Assembly: GCF_030551255.1 (NCBI RefSeq)
Contig: NZ_CP130630.1
Span: 2,585,501 to 2,649,500, forward strand
From: Streptomyces sp. NL15-2K
GTDB lineage: Bacteria; Actinomycetota; Actinomycetes; Streptomycetales; Streptomycetaceae
Direction: 5' to 3'
DNA length: 64,000 nt
Shown here: in pieces, positions 48,957-56,251 of the stretch
How the letters are laid out: every line of letters begins with the position of its first letter
Position numbering within the stretch: the first letter of the stretch is position 1
Notes under the pieces: generated by a model
Seen by the model: only the letters and a program-made list of their open reading frames with translations
Database searches by the model: none
What the model was told of the DNA's origin: nothing
Program-made: the position numbers and the translations under genes

Positions 48957-50744
48957 GTGCACCCCCTTATCCAGGACTACGCACTCATCGGCGACGAACA
49001 GACCGCGGCGCTGGTCGGCCGGGACGGCTCGGTCGACTGGCTGTGTCTGCCCCGCTTCGACTCGGCGGCCTGTTTCGCCAAGCTCCTCGGCGACGAGGAG
49101 AACGGTCACTGGCGGATCGCCCCCGAGAACGCGAAAGGACCCTGCACCCACCGCGCCTACCGCCCCGAAACCCTCGTACTCGACACCGAGTGGGAGACCG
49201 ACGGGGGCAGTGTGCGGGTCACCGACCTGATGCCGCAGCGTGACCGCGCCCCCGACCTCGTACGCGTCGTGGAAGGACTGAGTGGCGAGGTCAGCATGCG
49301 CAGCACCCTGAGGCTGCGCTTCGACTACGGCTCGGTCATGCCGTGGATGCGCCGGTCCGACGGCCACCGGGTGGCCGTCGCGGGACCCGACTCGGCGTGG
49401 CTGCGCAGCGAGCCCGAGGTGCGCACCTGGGGCGAGCACTTCGGCACCCACTCGGAGTTCACCGTCGCCGAGGGCGAGAAGGTCGCGTTCGTCCTGACCT
49501 GGCACCCTTCGCACGAGCCGCGCCCCCCGCTCGTCGACCCGTACGAGGCACTGGAGGGCAGCGTCGCGGACTGGCGGGCATGGGCCTCCCGTTGCCGCTA
49601 CGACGGCCCGCACCGGGACGCCGTCGTGCGCTCCCTGATCACCCTCAAGGCCCTCACCTACGCGCCCACCGGCGGCATCGTGGCCGCCGCGACCACCTCG
49701 CTGCCCGAGGAGATCGGCGGGGTCCGCAACTGGGACTACCGCCACTGCTGGCTGCGCGACTCCACCCTCACCCTGGGCGCCCTGCTGTCGTGCGGCTACC
49801 AGGAGGAGGCCGAGGCGTGGCGGAACTGGCTGCTACGGGCGGTGGCCGGCGACCCGGCGGACCTGCAGATCATGTACGGCCTGGCGGGCGAGCGGCGACT
49901 GCCGGAGTTCGAGGTGCCGTGGCTGTCCGGCTTCGCCGGCTCGAAGCCCGTACGGATCGGCAACGGGGCCGTGAACCAGCTCCAGCTGGACGTGTACGGC
50001 GAGGTCATGGACACGCTGTCGCTGGCCCGGAAGGCGGGCCTGCCCAGCAAACCGCACATGTGGGCGTTGCAGTGCGCCCTGATGGAGTTCCTGCGCTCGG
50101 CCTGGCGGCAGCCGGACGAGGGGCTGTGGGAGGTGCGCGGGGGCCGCCGCCAGTTCGTGCACTCGAAGGTGATGGTGTGGGTGGCCGCCGACCGTGCCGT
50201 GCGCACGCTGGAGCGGAACCCGAAGCTGCGCGGCGACCTGGACGGCTGGCGCGCGATGCGTGCCGAGGTGCACCGGGAGGTGTGCGAGAAGGGCTACGAC
50301 CCCGAGCGGAACACCTTCACGCAGTACTACGGCTCGCGCGAGCTCGACGCCTCGCTGCTGCTCATCCCGCGCGTGGGCTTCCTGCCGCCGGACGACCCGC
50401 GCGTGCTCGGCACCATCGACGCGGTCCGCGACGCGCTGGGCCACGGCGGCTTACTGCGCCGCTACAGCGCCGCGGAAACCCCCGTGGACGGCCTGCCGGG
50501 CGGCGAGGGCACCTTCCTGGCGTGCTCTTTCTGGCTCGCGGACGCGCTGCACATGACGGGCCGTACGAAGGAGGCGCGGGAGCTGTTCGAACGGCTGGTC
50601 GACCTAGCCAACGACGTGGGGCTGCTGTCCGAGGAGTACGACCCCGTGGCCGGCGTCCAGCTGGGCAACGTCCCGCAGGCCTTCAGCCATATCGCTCTGG
50701 TGAACACCGCCCTCGCCCTGTCCGGGACCGAAGGGGCAGGATAG
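48957..50744 (+). CDS. GH15-family glycoside hydrolase (glucoamylase/trehalase-like)
   Basis: The start is taken as GTG 48957, giving 595 residues (TTG 48924 is possible). The N-terminal domain (1-210) begins HPLIQDYALIGDEQTAALVGRDGSVDWLCLPRFDS; the (alpha/alpha)6 catalytic domain follows with NWDYRHCWLRDST and the acid in LPGGEGTFLACSFWLADAL. There is no signal peptide, so it acts in the cytoplasm, probably on alpha-1,4-glucans or trehalose. Codon 499 is TTA (50451-50453), so full translation needs the bldA tRNA, linking it to development. Confidence 0.88.
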   Translation: MHPLIQDYALIGDEQTAALVGRDGSVDWLCLPRFDSAACFAKLLGDEENGHWRIAPENAKGPCTHRAYRPETLVLDTEWETDGGSVRVTDLMPQRDRAPDLVRVVEGLSGEVSMRSTLRLRFDYGSVMPWMRRSDGHRVAVAGPDSAWLRSEPEVRTWGEHFGTHSEFTVAEGEKVAFVLTWHPSHEPRPPLVDPYEALEGSVADWRAWASRCRYDGPHRDAVVRSLITLKALTYAPTGGIVAAATTSLPEEIGGVRNWDYRHCWLRDSTLTLGALLSCGYQEEAEAWRNWLLRAVAGDPADLQIMYGLAGERRLPEFEVPWLSGFAGSKPVRIGNGAVNQLQLDVYGEVMDTLSLARKAGLPSKPHMWALQCALMEFLRSAWRQPDEGLWEVRGGRRQFVHSKVMVWVAADRAVRTLERNPKLRGDLDGWRAMRAEVHREVCEKGYDPERNTFTQYYGSRELDASLLLIPRVGFLPPDDPRVLGTIDAVRDALGHGGLLRRYSAAETPVDGLPGGEGTFLACSFWLADALHMTGRTKEARELFERLVDLANDVGLLSEEYDPVAGVQLGNVPQAFSHIALVNTALALSGTEGAG

Positions 50745-50749
50745 GGGCC

Positions 50750-51505
50750 ATGGATCTTGGGCTGAAGAACAGGGTGTACGTCGTCACCGGGGCCACGCGC
50801 GGACTGGGCAACGCCGCCGCGCGCGAGCTCGTCGCCGACGGCGCGAAGGTGGTCATCACGGGGCGGGAGGAGAAGAACGTCGCCGAGGCGGCCGCCGCGC
50901 TGGGGCCGAACGCGGTGGGAGTGGTCGCGGACAACGCCGACGCTTCGGCGCCCGCGCGGCTGATCGCCGCCGCGCGCGAGCACTTCGGCGGCTTCGACGG
51001 CATCCTCGTCAGCGTCGGCGGGCCCGCGCCGGGGTTCGCCGCCGACAACACGGACGAGCAGTGGCAGGCGGCGTTCGAGTCGGTGTTCCTGGGGGCGGTT
51101 CGGCTCGCGCGGGCGTCCGCGGCCGAACTGCGGGCCGGGGGTGTGGTCGGGTTCGTGTTGTCCGGGTCGGTGCACGAGCCGATTCCGGGGCTGACCATTT
51201 CCAATGGGTTGCGGCCGGGGCTGGCCGGGTTCGCGAAGTCGCTGGCCGACGAGCTGGGGCCGCGCGGAATTCGGGTGGTGGGATTGCTTCCGGCGCGTAT
51301 CGATACGGATCGCGTGCGCGAGCTGGACGGGATGTCGGCCGATCCGGAGGCCACCCGGGCTGAGAATGAGGCGCGGATTCCGTTGCGGCGGTACGGGCTG
51401 CCCGAGGAATTCGGTCGGACGGCCGCGTTTCTGCTGTCACCGGCCGCGTCTTATTTGACGGGGGTCATGCTGCCGGTGGACGGGGGAATGCGGCACGGGT
51501 TCTGA
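50750..51505 (+). CDS. Atypical SDR-family protein lacking the catalytic Tyr-Lys pair
   Basis: 251 residues from ATG 50750, only 5 bp after the GH15 stop. The N-terminal cofactor motif TGATRGLG (13-20) and the C-terminal YLTGVMLPVDGG are those of an SDR, and S138-type residues occur in FVLSGSVHEP. The expected YxxxK is S151-NGL-R155, so both catalytic residues are replaced. A similar ISN...R form occurs in some SDR branches. It could bind NAD(P)H and use another catalytic arrangement or act as a sensor. Possible co-transcription with the GH15 gene. Confidence 0.85.
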   Translation: MDLGLKNRVYVVTGATRGLGNAAARELVADGAKVVITGREEKNVAEAAAALGPNAVGVVADNADASAPARLIAAAREHFGGFDGILVSVGGPAPGFAADNTDEQWQAAFESVFLGAVRLARASAAELRAGGVVGFVLSGSVHEPIPGLTISNGLRPGLAGFAKSLADELGPRGIRVVGLLPARIDTDRVRELDGMSADPEATRAENEARIPLRRYGLPEEFGRTAAFLLSPAASYLTGVMLPVDGGMRHGF

Positions 51506-51527
51506 GGTTTCTCAAGCTTTCAGCTTC

Positions 51528-52115
51528 TCAACTGACCCTTTCCGCACGGTGTTTGACCGCCTTCAGCCTGACCTCTGCCGGGAGCGTCTCCAGGCCCGCT
51601 GAATCGCGGGCGTGCGCCAGTGCCCCGGTCTCGAGGTCGTGAAGCGCCGTCCCGGGGTCCACGTGCGGTTCCAGTCGGAGCCGTACGCGGGTCTCGGGGG
51701 CGCTCGGGCGGCCCTTGAGCAGGACCTGGGCGTGAGCGACGCCGTCCAGCTCACCCGCCTGTCCTTCCAGTACGCCCTCCAGCGCCCGGCCCCTCAGCAG
51801 CGCGCCCTCGCCGTCCCCGGTGTCGACCAGTACCTCGGTGAGCCGGTGGCGGCGCAGGACCGCCGTGAGCCACCACAGGGCGAGCAGGACGAGGACGGCG
51901 AGCACGGCGAGCACGGTCGGCCACCACCAGGCGTCGCCCCGCCAGCGGGTCCGCTCGGACTCGGTCAGCAGCACGTCGTGCGAGCCGTCGTGGATCCACC
52001 AGGAGGGCGCCGGGGCACCCAGTCCCACGGCGAGCACGGAGCCGCCGAGGACGACCAGCACGAGGCCGACGAGGGCGAGCAGCACCCGGTTGACGGTCCT
52101 GAGCACCGTCCTCAC
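51528..52115 (-). CDS. amaP: AmaP-like alkaline shock membrane anchor protein
   Basis: 195 residues from GTG 52115, overlapping the upstream stop by 4 bp. Two N-terminal helices (VLLALVGLVLVVLGGSVLAV and WWWPTVLAVLAVLVLLALWWLTAVLRR) flank an outside loop; the C-terminal 100 residues form an Asp23-like domain (GEGALLRGRALEGVLEGQAGELDG). AmaP anchors Asp23 at the membrane in staphylococci. Last gene of a five-gene cassette in which four genes overlap by 4 bp. Confidence 0.88.
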   Translation of the reverse strand: MRTVLRTVNRVLLALVGLVLVVLGGSVLAVGLGAPAPSWWIHDGSHDVLLTESERTRWRGDAWWWPTVLAVLAVLVLLALWWLTAVLRRHRLTEVLVDTGDGEGALLRGRALEGVLEGQAGELDGVAHAQVLLKGRPSAPETRVRLRLEPHVDPGTALHDLETGALAHARDSAGLETLPAEVRLKAVKHRAERVS

Positions 52116-52771
52116 CCCTTCCGTCCGAGCCGTGCCACGCGCACCGACAGCGCGGGCGGCCGGGCCAGCCCCAGCCCCCTGACCGCTTCGGTGAGTGCGG
52201 CGTCCAAGTCGGCGCGTACGTCGTCCAGTTCGCGGAAGTGGGAGACCGCGCGGACATCGGCGCGGGAACGGCGCACGCGCACGCGTGCCGACCGCACTCC
52301 GGCGACCTCCATGGCCCGGTCGCGCAGCACCACGGCGGCCGCGTCCCGGTACAGTCCGGCGCGTACGTCGGCATGGGTGCGCCGCATCGGCAGTACGCCC
52401 CGCAGACCCGGCGTCACGGCCAGCACGATCAGCCACAGGCCGAGCGCGGCGGCCACGCCCGCGCCGACGAGCACCCAGGTGTCGTCCAGGGGCCGCTCGG
52501 CCAGTTCCCGGGCGAGGCGGCGACGCCAGGGCAGGGCGTCCCGGTCGGCGCGCACGGCGGCGATGTCGTACAGGAAGGCGCCCGCGACGACCAGGAGCAG
52601 CAGCGCCACGATGCCGGCGGGGACGCGGCGCGCCGACCAGAAGCGGCCACCGGCCTTCCCGTCCTGGCCGGCCGGCACAGGTGGAGCCTCGTACTCCCCG
52701 CCTGTGTCGGCCGCCTTCTCCATGACCGGCAGTCGCTGTGTGGTGCCCTCGGAACCCTGGGGCTCGCTCAT
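52112..52771 (-). CDS. DUF6286-domain membrane protein
   Basis: 219 residues from ATG 52771, with 4-bp overlaps on both sides. An acidic, Pro-rich N-terminus (1-45) leads to two transmembrane helices (about 50-70 and 97-120) and a C-terminal domain with many Arg residues (VRSARVRVRRSRADVRAVSHFR), typical of the DUF6286 proteins found beside Asp23 and AmaP genes in actinobacteria. It is probably part of the same envelope-stress complex. Confidence 0.85.
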   Translation of the reverse strand: MSEPQGSEGTTQRLPVMEKAADTGGEYEAPPVPAGQDGKAGGRFWSARRVPAGIVALLLLVVAGAFLYDIAAVRADRDALPWRRRLARELAERPLDDTWVLVGAGVAAALGLWLIVLAVTPGLRGVLPMRRTHADVRAGLYRDAAAVVLRDRAMEVAGVRSARVRVRRSRADVRAVSHFRELDDVRADLDAALTEAVRGLGLARPPALSVRVARLGRKG

Positions 52772-53151
52772 CGCGTCCTCCCCTGTGCCGCGCCGTGCGC
52801 CGGTGTCAGGTGCAGTCGCTCCACCTGGACGGCGACCTCCAGGACCTCCATGCCCACCAACGCGTCTACCCGCTCCGCGACATGACGACGCACCTGTCCG
52901 CATCGGGCGCCGATGTCGCAGGGGTAGGCGAGTTCGAGGTGCACGCGGATGCGGACCGTTTCGTGGTGGACGGCGACGTTGGCGTGCGGGGGCGCGGCGT
53001 CCTCGGGCAGTTCGCCGACTGCCTCGCGGGCCGCCTGCGACGCGATCTTCGCGACGACCCGGTCGGCGATCCGCGTGGCGCCGCGCTCGCCCGGCGGGAC
53101 GACGGCCACGGGTCTGCGGATGCCCTCGGCCGCGCTGCTCACGGGCGTCAC
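52768..53151 (-). CDS. Asp23/Gls24-family envelope stress protein, copy 1
   Basis: 127 residues from GTG 53151, overlapping the upstream stop by 4 bp. The family core is RGATRIADRVVAKIASQAAREAVGEL, then HHETVRIRVHLELAYPCDIGARC and VRRHVAERVDALVGMEVLEV. It has no signal peptide and would sit at the cytoplasmic face of the membrane through AmaP. Lies between the small membrane protein and the DUF6286 gene. Confidence 0.9.
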   Translation of the reverse strand: MTPVSSAAEGIRRPVAVVPPGERGATRIADRVVAKIASQAAREAVGELPEDAAPPHANVAVHHETVRIRVHLELAYPCDIGARCGQVRRHVAERVDALVGMEVLEVAVQVERLHLTPAHGAAQGRTR

Positions 53152-53342
53152 CGTCGCCGGTCGCGCCGGTCGCCACGGGTATGGAAGAAGTCGCCGAGCT
53201 CCCAGTCGCCCTCCAGGAACCGGCCGACGACGAACCCGACGGCGCCCAGGGCGGCGACCAGCAGGAAGGCTCCGAACCCGCCGAAATACCCGGCGAAGCC
53301 CAGCGCCATGCCGGCGATCATGCCGACCACGGCCATGTTCAT
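53148..53342 (-). CDS. Small glycine-rich membrane protein (DUF2273-like)
   Basis: 64 residues from ATG 53342. Two hydrophobic segments (AVVGMIAGMALGFAGYF and GAFLLVAALGAVGFVVGRFLEG) are followed by a charged tail GDWELGDFFHTRGDRRDRRR. Size and place in an Asp23/AmaP cassette resemble DUF2273 proteins, small membrane partners of Asp23. Confidence 0.82.
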   Translation of the reverse strand: MNMAVVGMIAGMALGFAGYFGGFGAFLLVAALGAVGFVVGRFLEGDWELGDFFHTRGDRRDRRR

Positions 53343-53376
53343 GCTGCGCTCCGTTCGATCGTCGGTCGCCGGTGCC

Positions 53377-53862
53377 TCACTGGAGTCGGCTCTCCGGCTC
53401 CTCTTCCTCTTCGTCCGGCAGCTTCACATCACTCACCGCGATGTTGACCTCGACGACTTCGAGGCCGGTCATCCGTTCCACCGCCGCGATGACGTTCTCC
53501 CGAACAGCCTGGGCCACATCGGTGATCGCCACGCCGTAGTCGACGACGATCTCCAGGTCGAGCGCGGTCTGCACCTCGCCGACCTCAACCTTGACCCCGC
53601 GTGTCACGGCCCTCGCCCCGCCCGGCACCCGGTCCCGCACGGCGCCGAAGGTACGGCTCAGCCCACTGCCCATCGCGTGCACGCCGACGACCTCCCGGGC
53701 GGCCAGCCCGGCGATCTTCTCCACGACCCCGTCGGCGATCGTCGTACGCCCCCGGGTGGCCGGGTCCCCGCCGCCGCGCTTGACGGTCTTGCGGGTCTGC
53801 GCCGGCGACTCGGTCTCGCTCTCGGGGCCCCGCGTCCGGTTCCGCTCCGTCATGTCGCTCAT
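53377..53862 (-). CDS. Asp23/Gls24-family envelope stress protein, copy 2
   Basis: 161 residues from ATG 53862; first gene of the cassette. A charged N-terminal 38 residues precede the Asp23 fold RGRTTIADGVVEKIAGLAAREVVGVHAMG, then TRGVKVEVGEVQTALDLEIVVDYG and VRENVIAAVERMTGLEVVEVNI. The C-terminus is acidic (LPDEEEEEPESRLQ). It is the better match to the family of the two copies, whose divergence suggests a heteromeric assembly. Confidence 0.93.
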   Translation of the reverse strand: MSDMTERNRTRGPESETESPAQTRKTVKRGGGDPATRGRTTIADGVVEKIAGLAAREVVGVHAMGSGLSRTFGAVRDRVPGGARAVTRGVKVEVGEVQTALDLEIVVDYGVAITDVAQAVRENVIAAVERMTGLEVVEVNIAVSDVKLPDEEEEEPESRLQ

Positions 53863-53950
53863 GGCCGTACGTCCCTTCCGGTCGTCGTCCCTTTGACCAC
53901 GGTAAGCGCGGTTGCGCTATCTCGCGCCAGGGATGCGGCAGGCTGGAGTA

Positions 53951-54661
53951 ATGACGGTGGACCGGTGGACGCAGGCGGTACGGCATCAGCTGAGGCTGGG
54001 CAGACTCTTGCCCCTGGGCGGCGTGCGTGACGGCGCGTGGATCTCGGAGGAGGCGGCAGGAGCGGTGCTGCGGCGCGCGGCCGAGGACATGCGGGGCGTG
54101 CGACTGGGCCTGGTGCGGATCGATCTCGCCGACCCGGAGGACACGCACGAGCCCGCCGTACCGCGTCCGCCGAGCGCTCTGCCGCCGGGCCCGCTGCGGG
54201 CGACGGCGGAGTTCGCCGCGACGGCGTCCGAGCCGCTGCCGATGACCGCGGCGCGGGTGCGGGAGGTGTTGGCGGGCGCGGCGGAGGGCCTGGGGCTGGC
54301 GGTGACGGAGGTGGACCTGGAGGTGACGGCCCTGCTGGACCAGGAGCCCGAACCTCTTCCCGTACGGCCGCCGGAGCCGGCCGCCGCCGCGGCGAGCGGG
54401 GACACCGACGAGGGCCGTGCGGCCGACGCGGCCCTGGACGTCCCCGGTGTGTCCCACCTGACGGGCACGCTGGGCCGCCCGGTGCACATCGAAGAACGGC
54501 AGGACGAGTCCACCGCCCTGCCGCGTCGGCACATCCGGCTGGAACTGGCGGTGGACGCGGACCACCGAGCCGTGGACGTGGCCCGGCAGGTCCGCGTGAA
54601 GGTCGAACAGGCGCTACCGGATCACCCGACGGTGGCGGTGCTGGTGACCTCGGTCGGGTGA
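53951..54661 (+). CDS. P10-family-annotated hypothetical protein of Streptomyces Asp23 loci
   Basis: 236 residues from ATG 53951 (GGAG 5 bases upstream), divergent from the Asp23 cassette. It begins MTVDRWTQAVRHQLRLGRLLPLGG and contains two repeats of an Asp23-like alpha/beta unit (about 35-110 and 190-236, the latter HIRLELAVDADHRAVDVARQVRVKVEQALPDHPTV, landmarks LELAVDADHRAVDVARQV). Streptomyces homologues are often labelled 'nucleopolyhedrovirus P10 family'; the label is unlikely to be informative. The context points to the same stress complex. Confidence 0.78.
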   Translation: MTVDRWTQAVRHQLRLGRLLPLGGVRDGAWISEEAAGAVLRRAAEDMRGVRLGLVRIDLADPEDTHEPAVPRPPSALPPGPLRATAEFAATASEPLPMTAARVREVLAGAAEGLGLAVTEVDLEVTALLDQEPEPLPVRPPEPAAAAASGDTDEGRAADAALDVPGVSHLTGTLGRPVHIEERQDESTALPRRHIRLELAVDADHRAVDVARQVRVKVEQALPDHPTVAVLVTSVG

Positions 54662-54665
54662 GGAT

Positions 54666-55493
54666 TCACTCGCCGACGCCGGCCAGGTCCCGCAGCCGTC
54701 GGGCCTGCGCGGCTCGTTCCGCGATGCGCTGAGCCTCGTAGTCCCGGTCCTGCGCCCCGCGCAACAGCGCCTTGGTCTCGATCACCGCGTCCCGAGGCGC
54801 GGCCAGGATCGCCCCGGCCAGGTCGCGTACCGCGTCCTGGAGCTGATCCGTCGGCACCGCGACATTCGCCAGCCCCGTGCTCACGGCCTCCTCGGCCAGG
54901 ACGAATCGCCCGGTCGCGCAGATCTCCAGCGCCCGGGCGTACCCGACCAGCCCCACGAGCGGATGCGTGCCCGTCAGGTCCGGTACCAGCCCCAGGCTGG
55001 TCTCGCGCATGGCGAACTGCACGTCGTCGGCGACGACGCGCAGGTCGCAGGCGAGCGCGAGCTGGAAGCCCGCCCCGATGGCATGCCCTTGCACCGCGAC
55101 GATGGACACGATGTCGCTCCGTCGCCACCAGGTGAAACCCTCCTGGTATTCGGCGATGGTGGCGTCCAGTTCGGCGTCGCTGCCACGCGCGAGGTCGATG
55201 AACGACGGCTCGCCGTCGAAGCCCTCGGGCGTGAACGCCTGCCGGTCGAGTCCGGCGGAGAAGGACTTGCCCTCGGCACGCAGCACGACGACCCGGACCG
55301 ACCCCGGAAGGAGCCGCCCGGCTTCGGCCAACGCCCGCCACAGAGCGGGGCTTTGGGCGTTGCGCTTGGCCGGGTTTGTCAGCGTCACCGTGGCGATCGC
55401 GTCGTCGACGGTGAGCCGCACGCCGTCCTTGTCGAGTACTGGAACTTCGGGTACTGGTGCTTCGGGAACAACGTCCTGGTCGGGCGAAGCCAT
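54666..55493 (-). CDS. Enoyl-CoA hydratase/isomerase family protein
   Basis: 275 residues from ATG 55493. It is a crotonase-fold enzyme: NPAKRNAQSPALWRAL near the N-terminus, KSFSAGLDRQAFTPEG (oxyanion loop), GHAIGAGFQLALACDLRVVADDVQF and ETSLGLVPDLTGTHPLVGLVG. It should hydrate or isomerise enoyl-CoA esters. In the position of the second catalytic Glu of classic hydratases the sequence reads VPDLTG, so the exact reaction is uncertain. It ends 4 bp past the convergent gene stop at 54661. Confidence 0.9.
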   Translation of the reverse strand: MASPDQDVVPEAPVPEVPVLDKDGVRLTVDDAIATVTLTNPAKRNAQSPALWRALAEAGRLLPGSVRVVVLRAEGKSFSAGLDRQAFTPEGFDGEPSFIDLARGSDAELDATIAEYQEGFTWWRRSDIVSIVAVQGHAIGAGFQLALACDLRVVADDVQFAMRETSLGLVPDLTGTHPLVGLVGYARALEICATGRFVLAEEAVSTGLANVAVPTDQLQDAVRDLAGAILAAPRDAVIETKALLRGAQDRDYEAQRIAERAAQARRLRDLAGVGE

Positions 55494-55548
55494 GGGGCGC
55501 CTCCGATGAGTGCGGTCAACAGAGCGATGCTAAGTGACTGCACAGTAA

Positions 55549-55580
55549 CCACCCGGTCGATCAGCCGACCGACCGGGTGG
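55549..55580 (-). terminator. Terminator downstream of gbn
   Basis: CCACCCGGTCG (55549-55559) and CGACCGGGTGG (55570-55580) form an 11-bp perfect stem with a 10-base loop, 31 bp beyond the gbn stop on the minus strand. Confidence 0.85.
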
Positions 55581-55610
55581 CCACCATCGAAGCCGATGAG
55601 CCGCCCGGGT

Positions 55611-55832
55611 TCAGGACGATGCGGCCTTCTTGCCCCGCGTCGCCCCGCCACGCCCACGAAGCGTGACGCCCGATTCGCTGAGCATCCGGTGTACGAAGCC
55701 ATACGAGCGGCCGGTTTCCTCGGCCAGCGCCCGAATGCTCGCACCGGAGTCGTACTTCTTCTTCAGGTCTGCCGCGAGCTTGTCGCGCGCGGCGCCGGTT
55801 ACCCGGCTGCCCTTCTTCAGAGTCTCGGCCAC
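55611..55832 (-). CDS. gbn: GATC-binding nucleoid-associated protein Gbn
   Basis: 73 residues from GTG 55832 (GAGGAGG 6 bases upstream); an in-frame upstream start at 55877 is less likely. It begins VAETLKKGSRVTGAARDKLA and has a helix-turn-helix (YDSGASIRALAEETGRSYGFVHRMLSES), ending with the basic tail RGRGGATRGKKAASS. This is, from memory, near-identical to SCO1839 (Gbn), a small nucleoid-associated protein that binds GATC motifs and affects development in S. coelicolor. The gene has its own terminator and lies downstream of an array of GATC sites. Confidence 0.9.
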   Translation of the reverse strand: MAETLKKGSRVTGAARDKLAADLKKKYDSGASIRALAEETGRSYGFVHRMLSESGVTLRGRGGATRGKKAASS

Positions 55833-56251
55833 CCGTGCCTCCTCATGGGAAGTGCGCTCTGGTCTCCTCATGATCACCCCTCCGGGCCTTCATGGCCACC
55901 CATTCGGCAAGGTCCGTGAGACAAGGTTTTGACGACGGGAGCGGGTCCCCACAAGCGGAATCTGTAATTCCAGCCTGCCTTGTTCGTACCGCCGAACGGG
56001 TAAATTCGCGAAGTGCCAGGTCAGGGACGTGCCACGGCCGAGCCCTTGTCGATAAAGGGCCCGGCCGGGAAATTGATGTAGGACACACCTCGGTACGAGG
56101 AGAGCTCACACAGATGATGGATCACGGATCGGCCGAATGATCCATACGCAGTGGATCAACGCAGTGGATCACCTCTTCGATCAAGCGGTGTTGACCGCCG
56201 GACCGTCGTGCGCGGGAGCTCGGACCGAATCCTCGTCCTCTGCTCAGGTGC
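55833..56251 (-). other. Upstream region of gbn
   Basis: No gene in these 419 bases. It contains the promoter region of gbn, the GATC cluster at 56120-56182, two tandem CGCAGTGGATCA repeats inside it, and an A/T-richer patch (55970-56100) that may hold the -10/-35 elements. An additional GATC is near 55871. Confidence 0.6.
56120..56182 (-). promoter_or_regulatory. GATC cluster upstream of gbn
   Basis: Six GATC motifs at 56120, 56127, 56139, 56154, 56167 and 56179, with steps of 7, 12, 15, 13 and 12 bases. Two are within direct repeats of CGCAGTGGATCA. One GATC per 256 bp is expected by chance. It lies about 290-350 bp upstream of gbn, whose product binds GATC, so it may be an autoregulatory site. 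Confidence 0.6.
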
